Assembly (NCBI RefSeq): GCF_025398735.1
Contig: NZ_CP104694.1
Location: forward strand, 62,001 to 126,000
Length of the DNA stretch: 64,000 nt
Direction: 5' to 3'
Source of the DNA: Tahibacter amnicola
GTDB lineage: Bacteria; Pseudomonadota; Gammaproteobacteria; Xanthomonadales; Rhodanobacteraceae
The position numbers were made by a program, and so were the translations under genes. Below the pieces are notes generated by a model, which did not search any database, was not told the origin of the DNA, and saw only the letters and a list, made by a program, of their open reading frames with translations. This document shows, one piece after another, positions 8,700-16,782 of this stretch. Each line of letters opens with the position of its first letter. Within the stretch, counting starts at the first letter, position 1.

Positions 8700-11432
8700 A
8701 TGGGTGAACAGGAACGGTGGGCGCACGTACGGGTGTTGTTTGACCAGGCGGTCGAGCTGTCGGGGCCTGCCCGCGACGACTTCATCCGCATCCACTGCAA
8801 TAGCGACCTCGCCCTGGAGGCCGAGCTCAGAGCCCTGCTCGACGCCGATGTGGGCACCCAGGACGCGCACGGGCTGCGCCACGCCACGCCAGCGAACTAC
8901 GCCGCCATCGCCGACCGCACCGATGAGGCAGCCATTCACGCCCGCATCGGTCAGCAGCTGGGCGCCTACCGGCTGGAAAGCGTGCTCGGCGTGGGTGGCA
9001 TGGGCGCCGTGTACCGGGCGGTTCGTACTGACGGGCAGTTTGACCGTGCTGTCGCCATCAAGCTGATCCGGCGTGCACTGGCCGCCGCAGATCTGATGGC
9101 ACGCTTTGCGGTCGAGCGCGCGGTGCTCGCGCAGCTCGATCATCCCCATATCGCCCGCCTGCTCGATGCCGGCATGAGCGCGGCCGGCGAGCCGTATCTC
9201 GTGCTGGAGCTGGTCGACGGCACGCCGCTGCACAGCTATTGCGACACGCACCAGCTGGATATCGATGCGCGGCTGGACCTGTTCCTTTCCGTCGCCGGCG
9301 CAGTCGAACATGCACACCAGCGGCTGGTCGTGCACCGGGATCTCAAGCCCTCGAATATTCTCGTCACCACGGACGGCCAGGCCAAGCTGCTGGATTTCGG
9401 CATCGCCAAGCTGCTACAGGCCGGCACGGCGACATCCCACGACACCGCTGCTACCGCCGAGCGCCTGCTCACGCCCGACTACGCCTCGCCCGAACAACTG
9501 CGTGGCGAGGCCGTCACCACCGTGACAGACGTCTACCTGCTGGGCATCGTCCTGTATGAGCTGCTCACCGGCCATCGCCTCTGCCAGGAGCGTTCGCACA
9601 GCCTCTATGAACGCGAGCAGTGGCTGGCGACCGGTGCGATCGTGCGGCCGAGCCAGCGTGTGCTCGCGGCCGATGACGCGGATGCCGTCGCGGCGCGACG
9701 CGGGCTCTCGCCGGCCCGCCTGTCACGCCGGCTGCGCGGTGACCTGGATGCCATCGTTCTCAAGGCCTTGCGCCCGGAAGCCGGCCAGCGCTACGCCTCC
9801 GTCGCTGCGATGGCCGACGACCTCCGCGCACACCGGCAGGCTCGTCCGGTACTGGCCCGGCGCGGCGGCTGGCGCTATCGCGCGGCGCGGTTTCTGCGCC
9901 GGCACGCACTGGCCAGCGCCCTGGCCGCAGCCACTGCAGCGGCGCTGGTGCTGGGTCTGGGCACAGCGCTCTGGCAGGCGGAAAACGCGCGGCGCGAAGC
10001 CGTCACCAGCCGGCAGGCGGTGGCCTTCCTGGTGGAAGCCTTCCGCCTGTCCGATCCGGAAAATACCCGGGGCGACACGGTCACCGCGCAGGAAATCCTG
10101 CAGCGGGGTGCCGAGCGGATCGGTCGCAGCTTGCAGGAGGCACCCCAGGCTCGCTTCACCCTGCAGATGGCGCTGGCCGAATCGTTCCTGGGGCTGGGGC
10201 TGCCCAAGCAGGCCATTCCACTGGCCGCCGACGCCGTGGCGCTGCAGGAGTCACTGCCCGGTCAGGACGCGACGGAACTGGGCCGCGCCCTGGTCCTGCT
10301 CGATGTCGCCCGCGGCAACGCTGGCGAACCACGCGACAACCTCGCCCTCGCCGACCGGGCCCTCGCGCTGGAGTACCCGGATACTGAGGCCGGGCAGGAG
10401 CAGCTCGTTCGCGCACAAATGCACAAAGCGACGCGACTGGCCTCGCTCACCCGCTACGACGACGCCGAACCCCTGTATCGTGCCGCGTTCCAACGCCAGC
10501 TCGCCTTGCGCGGCAAGCGCAATCCCGAGGACCTGATCACCTTCTCCGCCCTGCTCAACGGCACCGGCCGCAGCCGTGAGGCGGAAACCTTCCTGCGCGA
10601 GGCCGTCGCGACGCTGCGCGCCGATCCGGACCCGCATCCCCACGCGCTCGCATCGACGCTCGCTTCGCTGGGCACCAACCTGACGCGGCAACAACGAGCG
10701 GAGGAATCGGTCCCACTCTACGAGGAAGCGCTGGCGCTGAAGACGGCCGTATTCGGTGAGAAACACCCGAGCACCCTGATCACCATGGGCAACCTCGGGC
10801 GCGTCATGGTCGATCTGGAACGACCAGAAGCGGAAGCACTGCTGCGCAAGGCCATTGCGCTCAGTACCGAGGTGCGCGGGGCCGGGCATCCGAATACAGC
10901 AGCGTCGCAAGCCGCACTGGCGCGCTTTCTGGCCGATAGCGGACGCGCCGCGGAGGCGCTGCCGCTGTGGATGGCCGCACTTGCCAGCGCCGAGAAGGCC
11001 TTCGGCAGTCGCGATGGCGCAACCGGCATCAGTGCGGTCGGCCTGGGGCGCGCCTACCTGGCACTGGGCCGAGCCGGCGACGCCGAGCCGGTCCTGCGCA
11101 AGGCCGTGACCATCTACGAAGCCCTGGGACGGCACGGCGAGGAGCGGCTGGCCCGGGCCCGCGTGGAGTGGACGCGGGCGCAGCTGGAAATAGGCGCGCC
11201 GCCGGTTGACTGCGCCACCGTGGAGGATGCCTGGCACCGTCTGGAACGCATGGCGCATCCGGATGCCGTCGCCGTGGCCTACGCCAGTGCGGTTGCGGCG
11301 ACGTGCCGCCTCCGGCGTGATCCCGGCGATCGCGATGCCCGCCAGTGGCGGGATCAGGCACGCACCGTGCTCAGTCAATCCTCACGCAGGGCCGTGCTGG
11401 AAAAGACGTACGTCGGTGCGGGCCCGCCGTAG
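8700..11432 (+). CDS. Membrane-anchored Ser/Thr protein kinase with TPR sensor domain
   Basis: Hanks-type kinase of 910 residues. An N-terminal helical segment (1-80) of the sort seen in proteobacterial kinases is followed by the catalytic domain (about 90-370): glycine loop GVGGMGAVYRA, AVAIKL lysine, HRDLKPSN (H212, D214) and DFG (D232). These are intact, so it should be active. A single transmembrane helix lies at about 402-425 (HALASALAAATAAALVLGLG). The remaining 480 residues are TPR-type helical repeats, expected in the periplasm if the kinase is cytoplasmic. Such kinases commonly sit beside an ECF sigma factor; none is present here, so it is an orphan. Its stop is only four bases from the stop of the convergent regulator gene. 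Confidence 0.93.
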   Translation: MGEQERWAHVRVLFDQAVELSGPARDDFIRIHCNSDLALEAELRALLDADVGTQDAHGLRHATPANYAAIADRTDEAAIHARIGQQLGAYRLESVLGVGGMGAVYRAVRTDGQFDRAVAIKLIRRALAAADLMARFAVERAVLAQLDHPHIARLLDAGMSAAGEPYLVLELVDGTPLHSYCDTHQLDIDARLDLFLSVAGAVEHAHQRLVVHRDLKPSNILVTTDGQAKLLDFGIAKLLQAGTATSHDTAATAERLLTPDYASPEQLRGEAVTTVTDVYLLGIVLYELLTGHRLCQERSHSLYEREQWLATGAIVRPSQRVLAADDADAVAARRGLSPARLSRRLRGDLDAIVLKALRPEAGQRYASVAAMADDLRAHRQARPVLARRGGWRYRAARFLRRHALASALAAATAAALVLGLGTALWQAENARREAVTSRQAVAFLVEAFRLSDPENTRGDTVTAQEILQRGAERIGRSLQEAPQARFTLQMALAESFLGLGLPKQAIPLAADAVALQESLPGQDATELGRALVLLDVARGNAGEPRDNLALADRALALEYPDTEAGQEQLVRAQMHKATRLASLTRYDDAEPLYRAAFQRQLALRGKRNPEDLITFSALLNGTGRSREAETFLREAVATLRADPDPHPHALASTLASLGTNLTRQQRAEESVPLYEEALALKTAVFGEKHPSTLITMGNLGRVMVDLERPEAEALLRKAIALSTEVRGAGHPNTAASQAALARFLADSGRAAEALPLWMAALASAEKAFGSRDGATGISAVGLGRAYLALGRAGDAEPVLRKAVTIYEALGRHGEERLARARVEWTRAQLEIGAPPVDCATVEDAWHRLERMAHPDAVAVAYASAVAATCRLRRDPGDRDARQWRDQARTVLSQSSRRAVLEKTYVGAGPP

Positions 11433-11436
11433 CGCC

Positions 11437-12003
11437 TCAGACCGTTGCACCCGCGTCGTCGAAGATCCGCATCGTGCCGACGGAGATCACCTCGGTGACA
11501 TCCTGGGCAATGTTGGCGACGCTGTGCGGCTGATGCGCATCAAAATGCAGGGAATCACCCACCGCAAGGTCATAGCGCGTGCCGGCCACGACGTAGCGCG
11601 CCTGGCCGCTGAGAACGTATACAAATTCATCGCCATCGTGCGACACCTCTTCGGAGGTGTAGCCGACCGGCATCGTCATCTTCACCGCATTGATCTGGTG
11701 ACCCGGGAAGCGGCTGGAGAGCCGTTCATAGGTCTGGCGCTGGCTGCCCACCGCATAGCGCTGGCGCTGGCCCTGGTGCGAATCGGGCGCATCCTGCGAG
11801 GGTTGCTCCAGCAGCGCGCGCATCGGCACATTCAGCGCCTTGGCGATGTTGGCCAGGGACGAAATCGAAATGCCGGTGAGGTTGCGTTCGGCCTGGGACA
11901 GGAAACCCACGGAGACGCCGGCGGCGCTGGCGACATCGAGCAACGTCTTCTTGGCTTCGCGACGATAGCGCCGCAGGCGCTCGCCGATGTGCGGGTGGGA
12001 CAT
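11437..12003 (-). CDS. XRE-family regulator with C-terminal cupin domain
   Basis: Cytoplasmic DNA-binding regulator of 188 residues. The start at 12003 (MSHPHIGERLRRYRREAKK) has GAGGAA seven bases upstream; the longer open frame has no family resemblance. The helix-turn-helix is at about 8-62 (LLDVASAAGVSVGFLSQAER). The C-terminal half is a cupin (EEVSHDGDEFVYVLSGQ, VGDSLHFDAHQPHSV), the effector-sensing part of PuuR-like regulators of amino-acid and polyamine catabolism. It is divergent from an M24 peptidase gene with a strong inverted repeat between them, so control of that gene and of itself is the natural guess. Confidence 0.9.
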   Translation of the reverse strand: MSHPHIGERLRRYRREAKKTLLDVASAAGVSVGFLSQAERNLTGISISSLANIAKALNVPMRALLEQPSQDAPDSHQGQRQRYAVGSQRQTYERLSSRFPGHQINAVKMTMPVGYTSEEVSHDGDEFVYVLSGQARYVVAGTRYDLAVGDSLHFDAHQPHSVANIAQDVTEVISVGTMRIFDDAGATV

Positions 12004-12132
12004 CGCTGGGTTCCTCGCGGGCAAGGGTCGATTGTATGGCGCGGCGGCGTCCGATCCGCAGCCCTGGCCATGGAAATTCAAACGAACGACCGACTGTGAT
12101 CCGGACGCCGCCCGACTCGCGCCGGTCGCCGA

Positions 12133-12184
12133 TTTTAGCATCGCTTAAATGTCGGGTTGACACGCTATTTAAGTCCGACTAAAA
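12133..12184. promoter_or_regulatory. Inverted-repeat operator over a sigma70-type promoter
   Basis: Two 18-base arms, TTTTAGCATCGCTTAAAT (12133-12150) and ATTTAAGTCCGACTAAAA (12167-12184), are inverted copies sharing TTTTAG-N5-CTTAAAT at every outer position, separated by 16 bases. The right arm overlaps the spacer and -10 of a plausible promoter for the downstream peptidase: TTGACA (12157-12162), 17 bases, TAAAAA (12180-12185). The layout suggests repression by the divergent XRE-cupin protein. Confidence 0.6.
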
Positions 12185-12276
12185 AATGGCGCTCACCGGA
12201 CGGACGGCGCACTATCGCCATCCCTCCGTCGTGGCGGACACGGGCCGGCCGCCTCCCCCTTTCTCCAGGAGCGCAT

Positions 12277-13509
12277 ATGACGATCGGTGTCGGCGGCAAG
12301 AGCCGCGAAGAAGCCTTGGCCAGCCTTTCCAACCGGATGGCGGGCGCCGTGCCCATTGGCCGTGAGGAGTACGAAGCGCGCATCGCGCGGGCCCAGGCGC
12401 TGATGCGCGACCAGGGCATCGCCGCGATCTACATCAACGCCGGCGCCAACCTGGCCTACTTCACCGGCACGAAATGGAAGGCCAGCGAGCGCATGGTCGG
12501 CGCCATCCTGCCTGCGAGCGGCGCACTCGAATACATCGCGCCGGCGTTCGAGGTCGGCACGCTCAATGACTTCATGGTCGTAAAGGGCACCATCAATGCC
12601 TGGCACGAACATGAAAGCCCCTACCAGCTTTTCCTCGACGCCCTTGCCCGCATGGGCGTGCGGCCGAACGGCCAGACGCCGCGCATCGGCATCTGCGAAA
12701 GCGCTGCATTCTTCATCTTCGATGGCATCCGCCAGCTTGCCGCCGGCTACGAGTTCGTCAACGCCAGCGCGGTGACGGCGCCCTGCCGCATGCGCAAGTC
12801 GCGCAATGAAATCGCCCTGATGCAGCGCGCGCATGACATCACGCTGGAAGTCCACCGCGCCGCGGCCAGCATGCTCCACGCGGGCATCACCACGACCGAA
12901 GTGGAAGAATTCATTCAGCTGGCGCATCGCCGGTCGGGCGCTTCCGGGTCGTATTTCTGCATCGTGCTGTTCGGCGCTGCCACGCAGTTCCCGCACGGCG
13001 TGAAAGATCCGCAGGTGCTCAAGGACGGCGACATGGTGCTGATCGATACCGGCTGCCTGGTGCACGGCTACATGTCCGACATCACCCGCACCTATGTGTT
13101 CGGCACGCCCACCGAGCGCCAGCGCTCGGTCTGGAACAGCGAGAAGGCCGCCCAGGCCGCCGCCTTCGCGAAGGCGCAGCTGGGCGTCCCGTGCAAGGAC
13201 GTGGACGCCGAAGCACGGCGATCCCTGGCCGCCGACGGCTTCAGCGCCAACTACGACCTGCCCGGCCTGCCGCATCGCACCGGCCATGGCATCGGCCTGG
13301 ACATTCACGAATGGCCCTACCTGGTCGGCAGCGACACCACGCCGCTGGACGTCGGCATGTGCTTCAGCAATGAGCCGATGATCTGCGTGCCGGGCGAATT
13401 CGGCATCCGCCATGAGGATCACTTCTACATGACGGAAGACGGCCCGCGCTGGTTCACCCAGCCGGCGCACTCGATCGACGATCCGTTCGGGCTCGCCGTC
13501 GCGAAGTGA
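12277..13509 (+). CDS. M24 family Xaa-Pro peptidase
   Basis: Cytosolic dinuclear-metal aminopeptidase of the pita-bread fold, removing the N-terminal residue before proline, or a related creatinase/prolidase. The ATG at 12277 has AGGAG six bases upstream and gives 410 residues. A creatinase-type N-terminal domain (about 25-165) precedes the catalytic domain. All five metal ligands are present: D257 (VLIDTG), D268 (MSDITR), H337 (HRTGHGIG), E366 (SNEPMI) and E380 (IRHEDH). It is divergent from an XRE-cupin regulator and probably controlled through the inverted repeat at 12133-12184. The exact substrate cannot be told. Confidence 0.92.
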   Translation: MTIGVGGKSREEALASLSNRMAGAVPIGREEYEARIARAQALMRDQGIAAIYINAGANLAYFTGTKWKASERMVGAILPASGALEYIAPAFEVGTLNDFMVVKGTINAWHEHESPYQLFLDALARMGVRPNGQTPRIGICESAAFFIFDGIRQLAAGYEFVNASAVTAPCRMRKSRNEIALMQRAHDITLEVHRAAASMLHAGITTTEVEEFIQLAHRRSGASGSYFCIVLFGAATQFPHGVKDPQVLKDGDMVLIDTGCLVHGYMSDITRTYVFGTPTERQRSVWNSEKAAQAAAFAKAQLGVPCKDVDAEARRSLAADGFSANYDLPGLPHRTGHGIGLDIHEWPYLVGSDTTPLDVGMCFSNEPMICVPGEFGIRHEDHFYMTEDGPRWFTQPAHSIDDPFGLAVAK

Positions 13510-13521
13510 TGCCGGATACGT

Positions 13522-13552
13522 GGCCTGTAACGGCATATGGCCGTTACAGGCC
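13522..13552. terminator. Bidirectional hairpin between M24 peptidase and aceK
   Basis: A perfect 13-base-pair stem (GGCCTGTAACGGC / GCCGTTACAGGCC) with loop ATATG lies in the 44 bases between two convergent stops and abuts the aceK stop codon. There is no strong U-tract on either strand, but position and symmetry fit a shared terminator. Confidence 0.7.
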
Positions 13553-13553
13553 G

Positions 13554-15275
13554 CTACAGCTGCGTTCCCAGCATGACCTGCGTCTCCAGCCGCGTCGATT
13601 CCGGGTAGGGCGGCACGTCAGGCCGCTCGCCCTGGGACAGCTGGCGCTGCAGGTCCAGCCACCAGCGCACGTCAAAAATATCGCCATGCACCTGCCGGAG
13701 CAGCGCCAGGTGGTCCTCGCGCAGGCCGAGGAAGCGCGGGAACTGCTCCGGAAAGACGTCGTGCGGGCCGACGTACATGGCCTCGCCATGGGGGCGTCCC
13801 TCGTCGTCGTCGTCCGGCATCGCGCGGAACCGGCATTGCTCGACCAGGCAGAGTTCGTCGTAGTCGTAGAAGATGGCCCGGCCGTTGCGCGTGATACCGA
13901 AATTCTTCAGCAACAGGTCACCCGGAAACACATTGCTGCGCGCCAGATCCTTGATCGATTGGCCGTAGTCGAGCACGGCGCGCCGCACCAGGTCCGCCTC
14001 GGCCTCGCGGATGTAGAGATTCAGCGGGCGCAGACGGCGTTCGATGTAGCAGTGGGAAATCACCAGGTCCGTGCCGTCGACATAGGCGCTCTCCCGGCAT
14101 TCGGCGAGGATTTCCGCCAGCAACGGGGCATCGAAGCGCATTTTTGGAAAACGCAGGAAGCGGAACTCCTGCGCATCCACCAGGCGCCCGGCGCGATCGT
14201 GGTGGAAGACCAGGCGGTACTTCGCCATCACCTCGTCACGCACGGATTCCTTCGGAAACGCAAAGCGGTCGCGGATCAGCTTGAACACGAGTGGATACGA
14301 CGGCAGCGTAAAGACCAGCATCACCATGCCGCGCTCGCCCTCGGCGTGAATCAACGGCTCATCCGGATCGCGCGCCATATGGCGGAAAAAGTGGCGGAAA
14401 CGCTCCGTCTTGCCCTGCTTGGCCCGTCCCAGCACGGTATACAGCTCGTCGATCGGCTTTGACGGCAACAGCGTGCGCAGGAACACCACCGCATCGCCGA
14501 CGGTCGCCAGGTCGGCGTGGAAATAGCTGCGCGCATAGCCGAATACCTGCGCCACGTGCTCGCGCTCGGTCAGCACCGCGTCGGCACGGATCCCACCCGG
14601 TTCATTCACCAGCGCGATCACCAGCGGTGCGATGCGGTCCACACCGAAGACCCGCCCCACCAGGTAGGCGCGACGCTCCCGGTAGAACACGGTCTCCATC
14701 AGTTCAATCGCGCGTACCGGGTCGCTGCCCCAGTGCTCCAGGCGCCGCGAAATCGCTTCCGCGATCCGCATAGCGCACAGGCCGGCATGGGCATAGGCCG
14801 TCGCGAACGGGTAGTCGTCCAGCACCGCCTGGCAGACGCGCGCCAGGTTGCTCCACACTGCGTAGCTGTGCCGGCTGACCGGATGCGTGATGCGGTCCGT
14901 CGGCTCGATGTCCAGCGCGACGAACTCAATGGCGGCATCGACGCCGCGAATGCGGAAGAAACGGCGCGTCAGCGTGTTGAACCAGGTTTTGTACAGTTCC
15001 TGGTCCAGGAGGTTGCCGATGGTGACGGCATAGGCGTCGCGAATGAGTCGCCATTGCTGGCGATCGGCAAGGCTCTCGCCCAGCAGGGCCTCGATCCGCC
15101 CGGCCATCTCGCCGATGCAGACGTCATAGAGTTCGATGCGTTCCACCGCGTCCGCACCGGCGCCGTTCCAGTCGCGATTCTCGAATCGCCGCTGCGCGCG
15201 CTGGGTGATGGATCGGAAACGGGCGTGGTAGTCGTCAAATCCGGCGCGCAGCGCCTGGGCAGCTTCCTGGTGCAT
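13554..15275 (-). CDS. aceK: Isocitrate dehydrogenase kinase/phosphatase
   Basis: Bifunctional cytosolic enzyme that phosphorylates and dephosphorylates isocitrate dehydrogenase, switching carbon between the TCA cycle and the glyoxylate bypass. 573 residues from the ATG at 15275 match the usual length; a TTG 21 bases upstream is an alternative. Recognisable blocks are the regulatory N-half (RRFFRIRGVDAAIEFVALD), the nucleotide-binding start (LVFTLPSYPLVFKLIRDRF), YIERRLRPLNLYI and the catalytic segment SNVFPGDLLLKNFGITRNG with FYDYDELC. aceA and aceB, its partners in E. coli, are not adjacent. Its substrate gene icd lies 4 kb away on the same strand, beyond hen1-pnkp. Confidence 0.97.
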   Translation of the reverse strand: MHQEAAQALRAGFDDYHARFRSITQRAQRRFENRDWNGAGADAVERIELYDVCIGEMAGRIEALLGESLADRQQWRLIRDAYAVTIGNLLDQELYKTWFNTLTRRFFRIRGVDAAIEFVALDIEPTDRITHPVSRHSYAVWSNLARVCQAVLDDYPFATAYAHAGLCAMRIAEAISRRLEHWGSDPVRAIELMETVFYRERRAYLVGRVFGVDRIAPLVIALVNEPGGIRADAVLTEREHVAQVFGYARSYFHADLATVGDAVVFLRTLLPSKPIDELYTVLGRAKQGKTERFRHFFRHMARDPDEPLIHAEGERGMVMLVFTLPSYPLVFKLIRDRFAFPKESVRDEVMAKYRLVFHHDRAGRLVDAQEFRFLRFPKMRFDAPLLAEILAECRESAYVDGTDLVISHCYIERRLRPLNLYIREAEADLVRRAVLDYGQSIKDLARSNVFPGDLLLKNFGITRNGRAIFYDYDELCLVEQCRFRAMPDDDDEGRPHGEAMYVGPHDVFPEQFPRFLGLREDHLALLRQVHGDIFDVRWWLDLQRQLSQGERPDVPPYPESTRLETQVMLGTQL

Positions 15276-15396
15276 GGACGATGCGGTCTCCGGCAAGGCC
15301 GGCCCGCAGTATTACCCAGGCCGGGGCTGCGCCGTAAAGCCGTAGTGGGGTGCCGCCTGCGGTGCGATACTGGGTCGTTCCCCACCGCCGACACTC

Positions 15397-16782
15397 ATGC
15401 TGATCACCATAGCGACCCGCCATTCTCCGGCCACCGACCTGGGCTACCTGCTCTCCAAGCACCCGGACCGTCTCAACCAGTTCGAGCTCGCCTTCGGCAA
15501 GGCCAGCGTATTCTTTCCGCACGCCAGTCACGACTATTGCCAGGTGTGCCTGCTGCTCGAGATCGATCCCGTCAGCCTGGTCCGCGGCAGCACCAACGAA
15601 GGTGGACCTCTTGCCCAGTACGTCAACGACCGCCCATATGCCGCATCGTCATTCCTGGCCGTGGCCCTGGCGCGGGTGTTCAGCACCGCGATGAACGGCG
15701 AGTGCAAGGGTCGCCCCGAACTGGCGGCCACGGAGATTGCCTTCGAGATCGACGTCCCCGTACTGCGCAGCCGCACCGGCGAGGCCGCCATCCGCCGCTG
15801 CTTCGAACCGCTGGGCTACACCGTTCACGCCGACGCGCTGGGCGAAACGCCCGTGAACGATTCCCCTGCATCGTATTTCCGCCTCCGCATGACCGGTACG
15901 CAACGCATCAGCGCGCTGCTGCAGCACCTGTACGTGTTGCTGCCGGCCATCGACGGCGACAAGCACTACTACATCGGCAATGACGAAGTGGACAAGCTGC
16001 TGGCCAAGGCCTCCGGCTGGCTGCCGTCCCATCCAGAGCGCGAATGGATCACCCAGCGCTTCCTCAAGCGCCAGCGTTCCCTGGTGCGCGCGGCACTGGC
16101 GCAACTGCTCGAATCGGACGAAGACGACGTCGAGACGCAGGAACAGACGCGCGAAGCCCGTGAAGAAGGCATCGAGCGTCCCCTGAGTCTCAATGAGCAG
16201 CGCATCGGTACCGTACTGGCCACGCTGCGGGCCGTCGGTGCCGGCAGCGTGCTTGACCTGGGCTGCGGCGAAGGCCGCCTGCTGGAGGCCCTGCTCGACG
16301 ATTCCCGCTTCACCCGCATTGCCGGCGCAGACGTATCACTGCGCGTACTCGAGCGCGCCGCCGATCGCCTCAAGCTCGAACGCATGGCGCCGCGCAAGCG
16401 CGAGCGGTTGTCCCTGTGGCAGGGCTCCCTCACCTACCGGGACGCGCGTTTCGCGGGGTTCGATGCCGCCTGCGCCGTGGAAGTGATCGAGCACATGGAC
16501 CTGCCGCGACTGGATGCTTTCGAGAGCGTCGTGTTCGCGCACGCACGGCCGTCAACCGTCGTGATCACCACGCCCAATCGCGAGTACAACGTGAAATTCG
16601 AAACGCTGCCCGCCGGCCAGATGCGCCACCCCGACCACCGCTTCGAATGGGATCGGGAAACGTTCCGCCACTGGGCCGGGTGCGTCGCGCAGCGGCATGG
16701 CTATCACGTCGAATTCCTGCCGATCGGCGCGGATGATCCGGTCGTCGGAGCACCGACCCAGATGGGAGTGTTCCGCCGATGA
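15397..16782 (+). CDS. hen1: 3'-terminal RNA ribose 2'-O-methyltransferase Hen1
   Basis: Methylates the 2'-OH at the 3' end of a cleaved RNA before ligation, so that the repaired tRNA resists renewed cleavage at that site. 461 residues: an N-terminal Hen1-specific domain (MLITIATRHSPATDLGYLL, about 1-240), an acidic linker (ESDEDDVETQEQ), then a SAM methyltransferase domain with VLDLGCGEGRLL and the metal-binding signature EVIEHMD followed by MRHPDHRFEW. The ATG at 15397 starts right at the conserved first strand. The last four bases (ATGA) overlap the pnkp start, so the two are one operon. Confidence 0.96.
   Translation: MLITIATRHSPATDLGYLLSKHPDRLNQFELAFGKASVFFPHASHDYCQVCLLLEIDPVSLVRGSTNEGGPLAQYVNDRPYAASSFLAVALARVFSTAMNGECKGRPELAATEIAFEIDVPVLRSRTGEAAIRRCFEPLGYTVHADALGETPVNDSPASYFRLRMTGTQRISALLQHLYVLLPAIDGDKHYYIGNDEVDKLLAKASGWLPSHPEREWITQRFLKRQRSLVRAALAQLLESDEDDVETQEQTREAREEGIERPLSLNEQRIGTVLATLRAVGAGSVLDLGCGEGRLLEALLDDSRFTRIAGADVSLRVLERAADRLKLERMAPRKRERLSLWQGSLTYRDARFAGFDAACAVEVIEHMDLPRLDAFESVVFAHARPSTVVITTPNREYNVKFETLPAGQMRHPDHRFEWDRETFRHWAGCVAQRHGYHVEFLPIGADDPVVGAPTQMGVFRR

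Noticed and set aside
12193-13536. 447-residue minus-strand frame over the M24 peptidase
   Set aside because: Arg/Ala/Gly-rich composition without domain signs; the plus strand has all five metal ligands.
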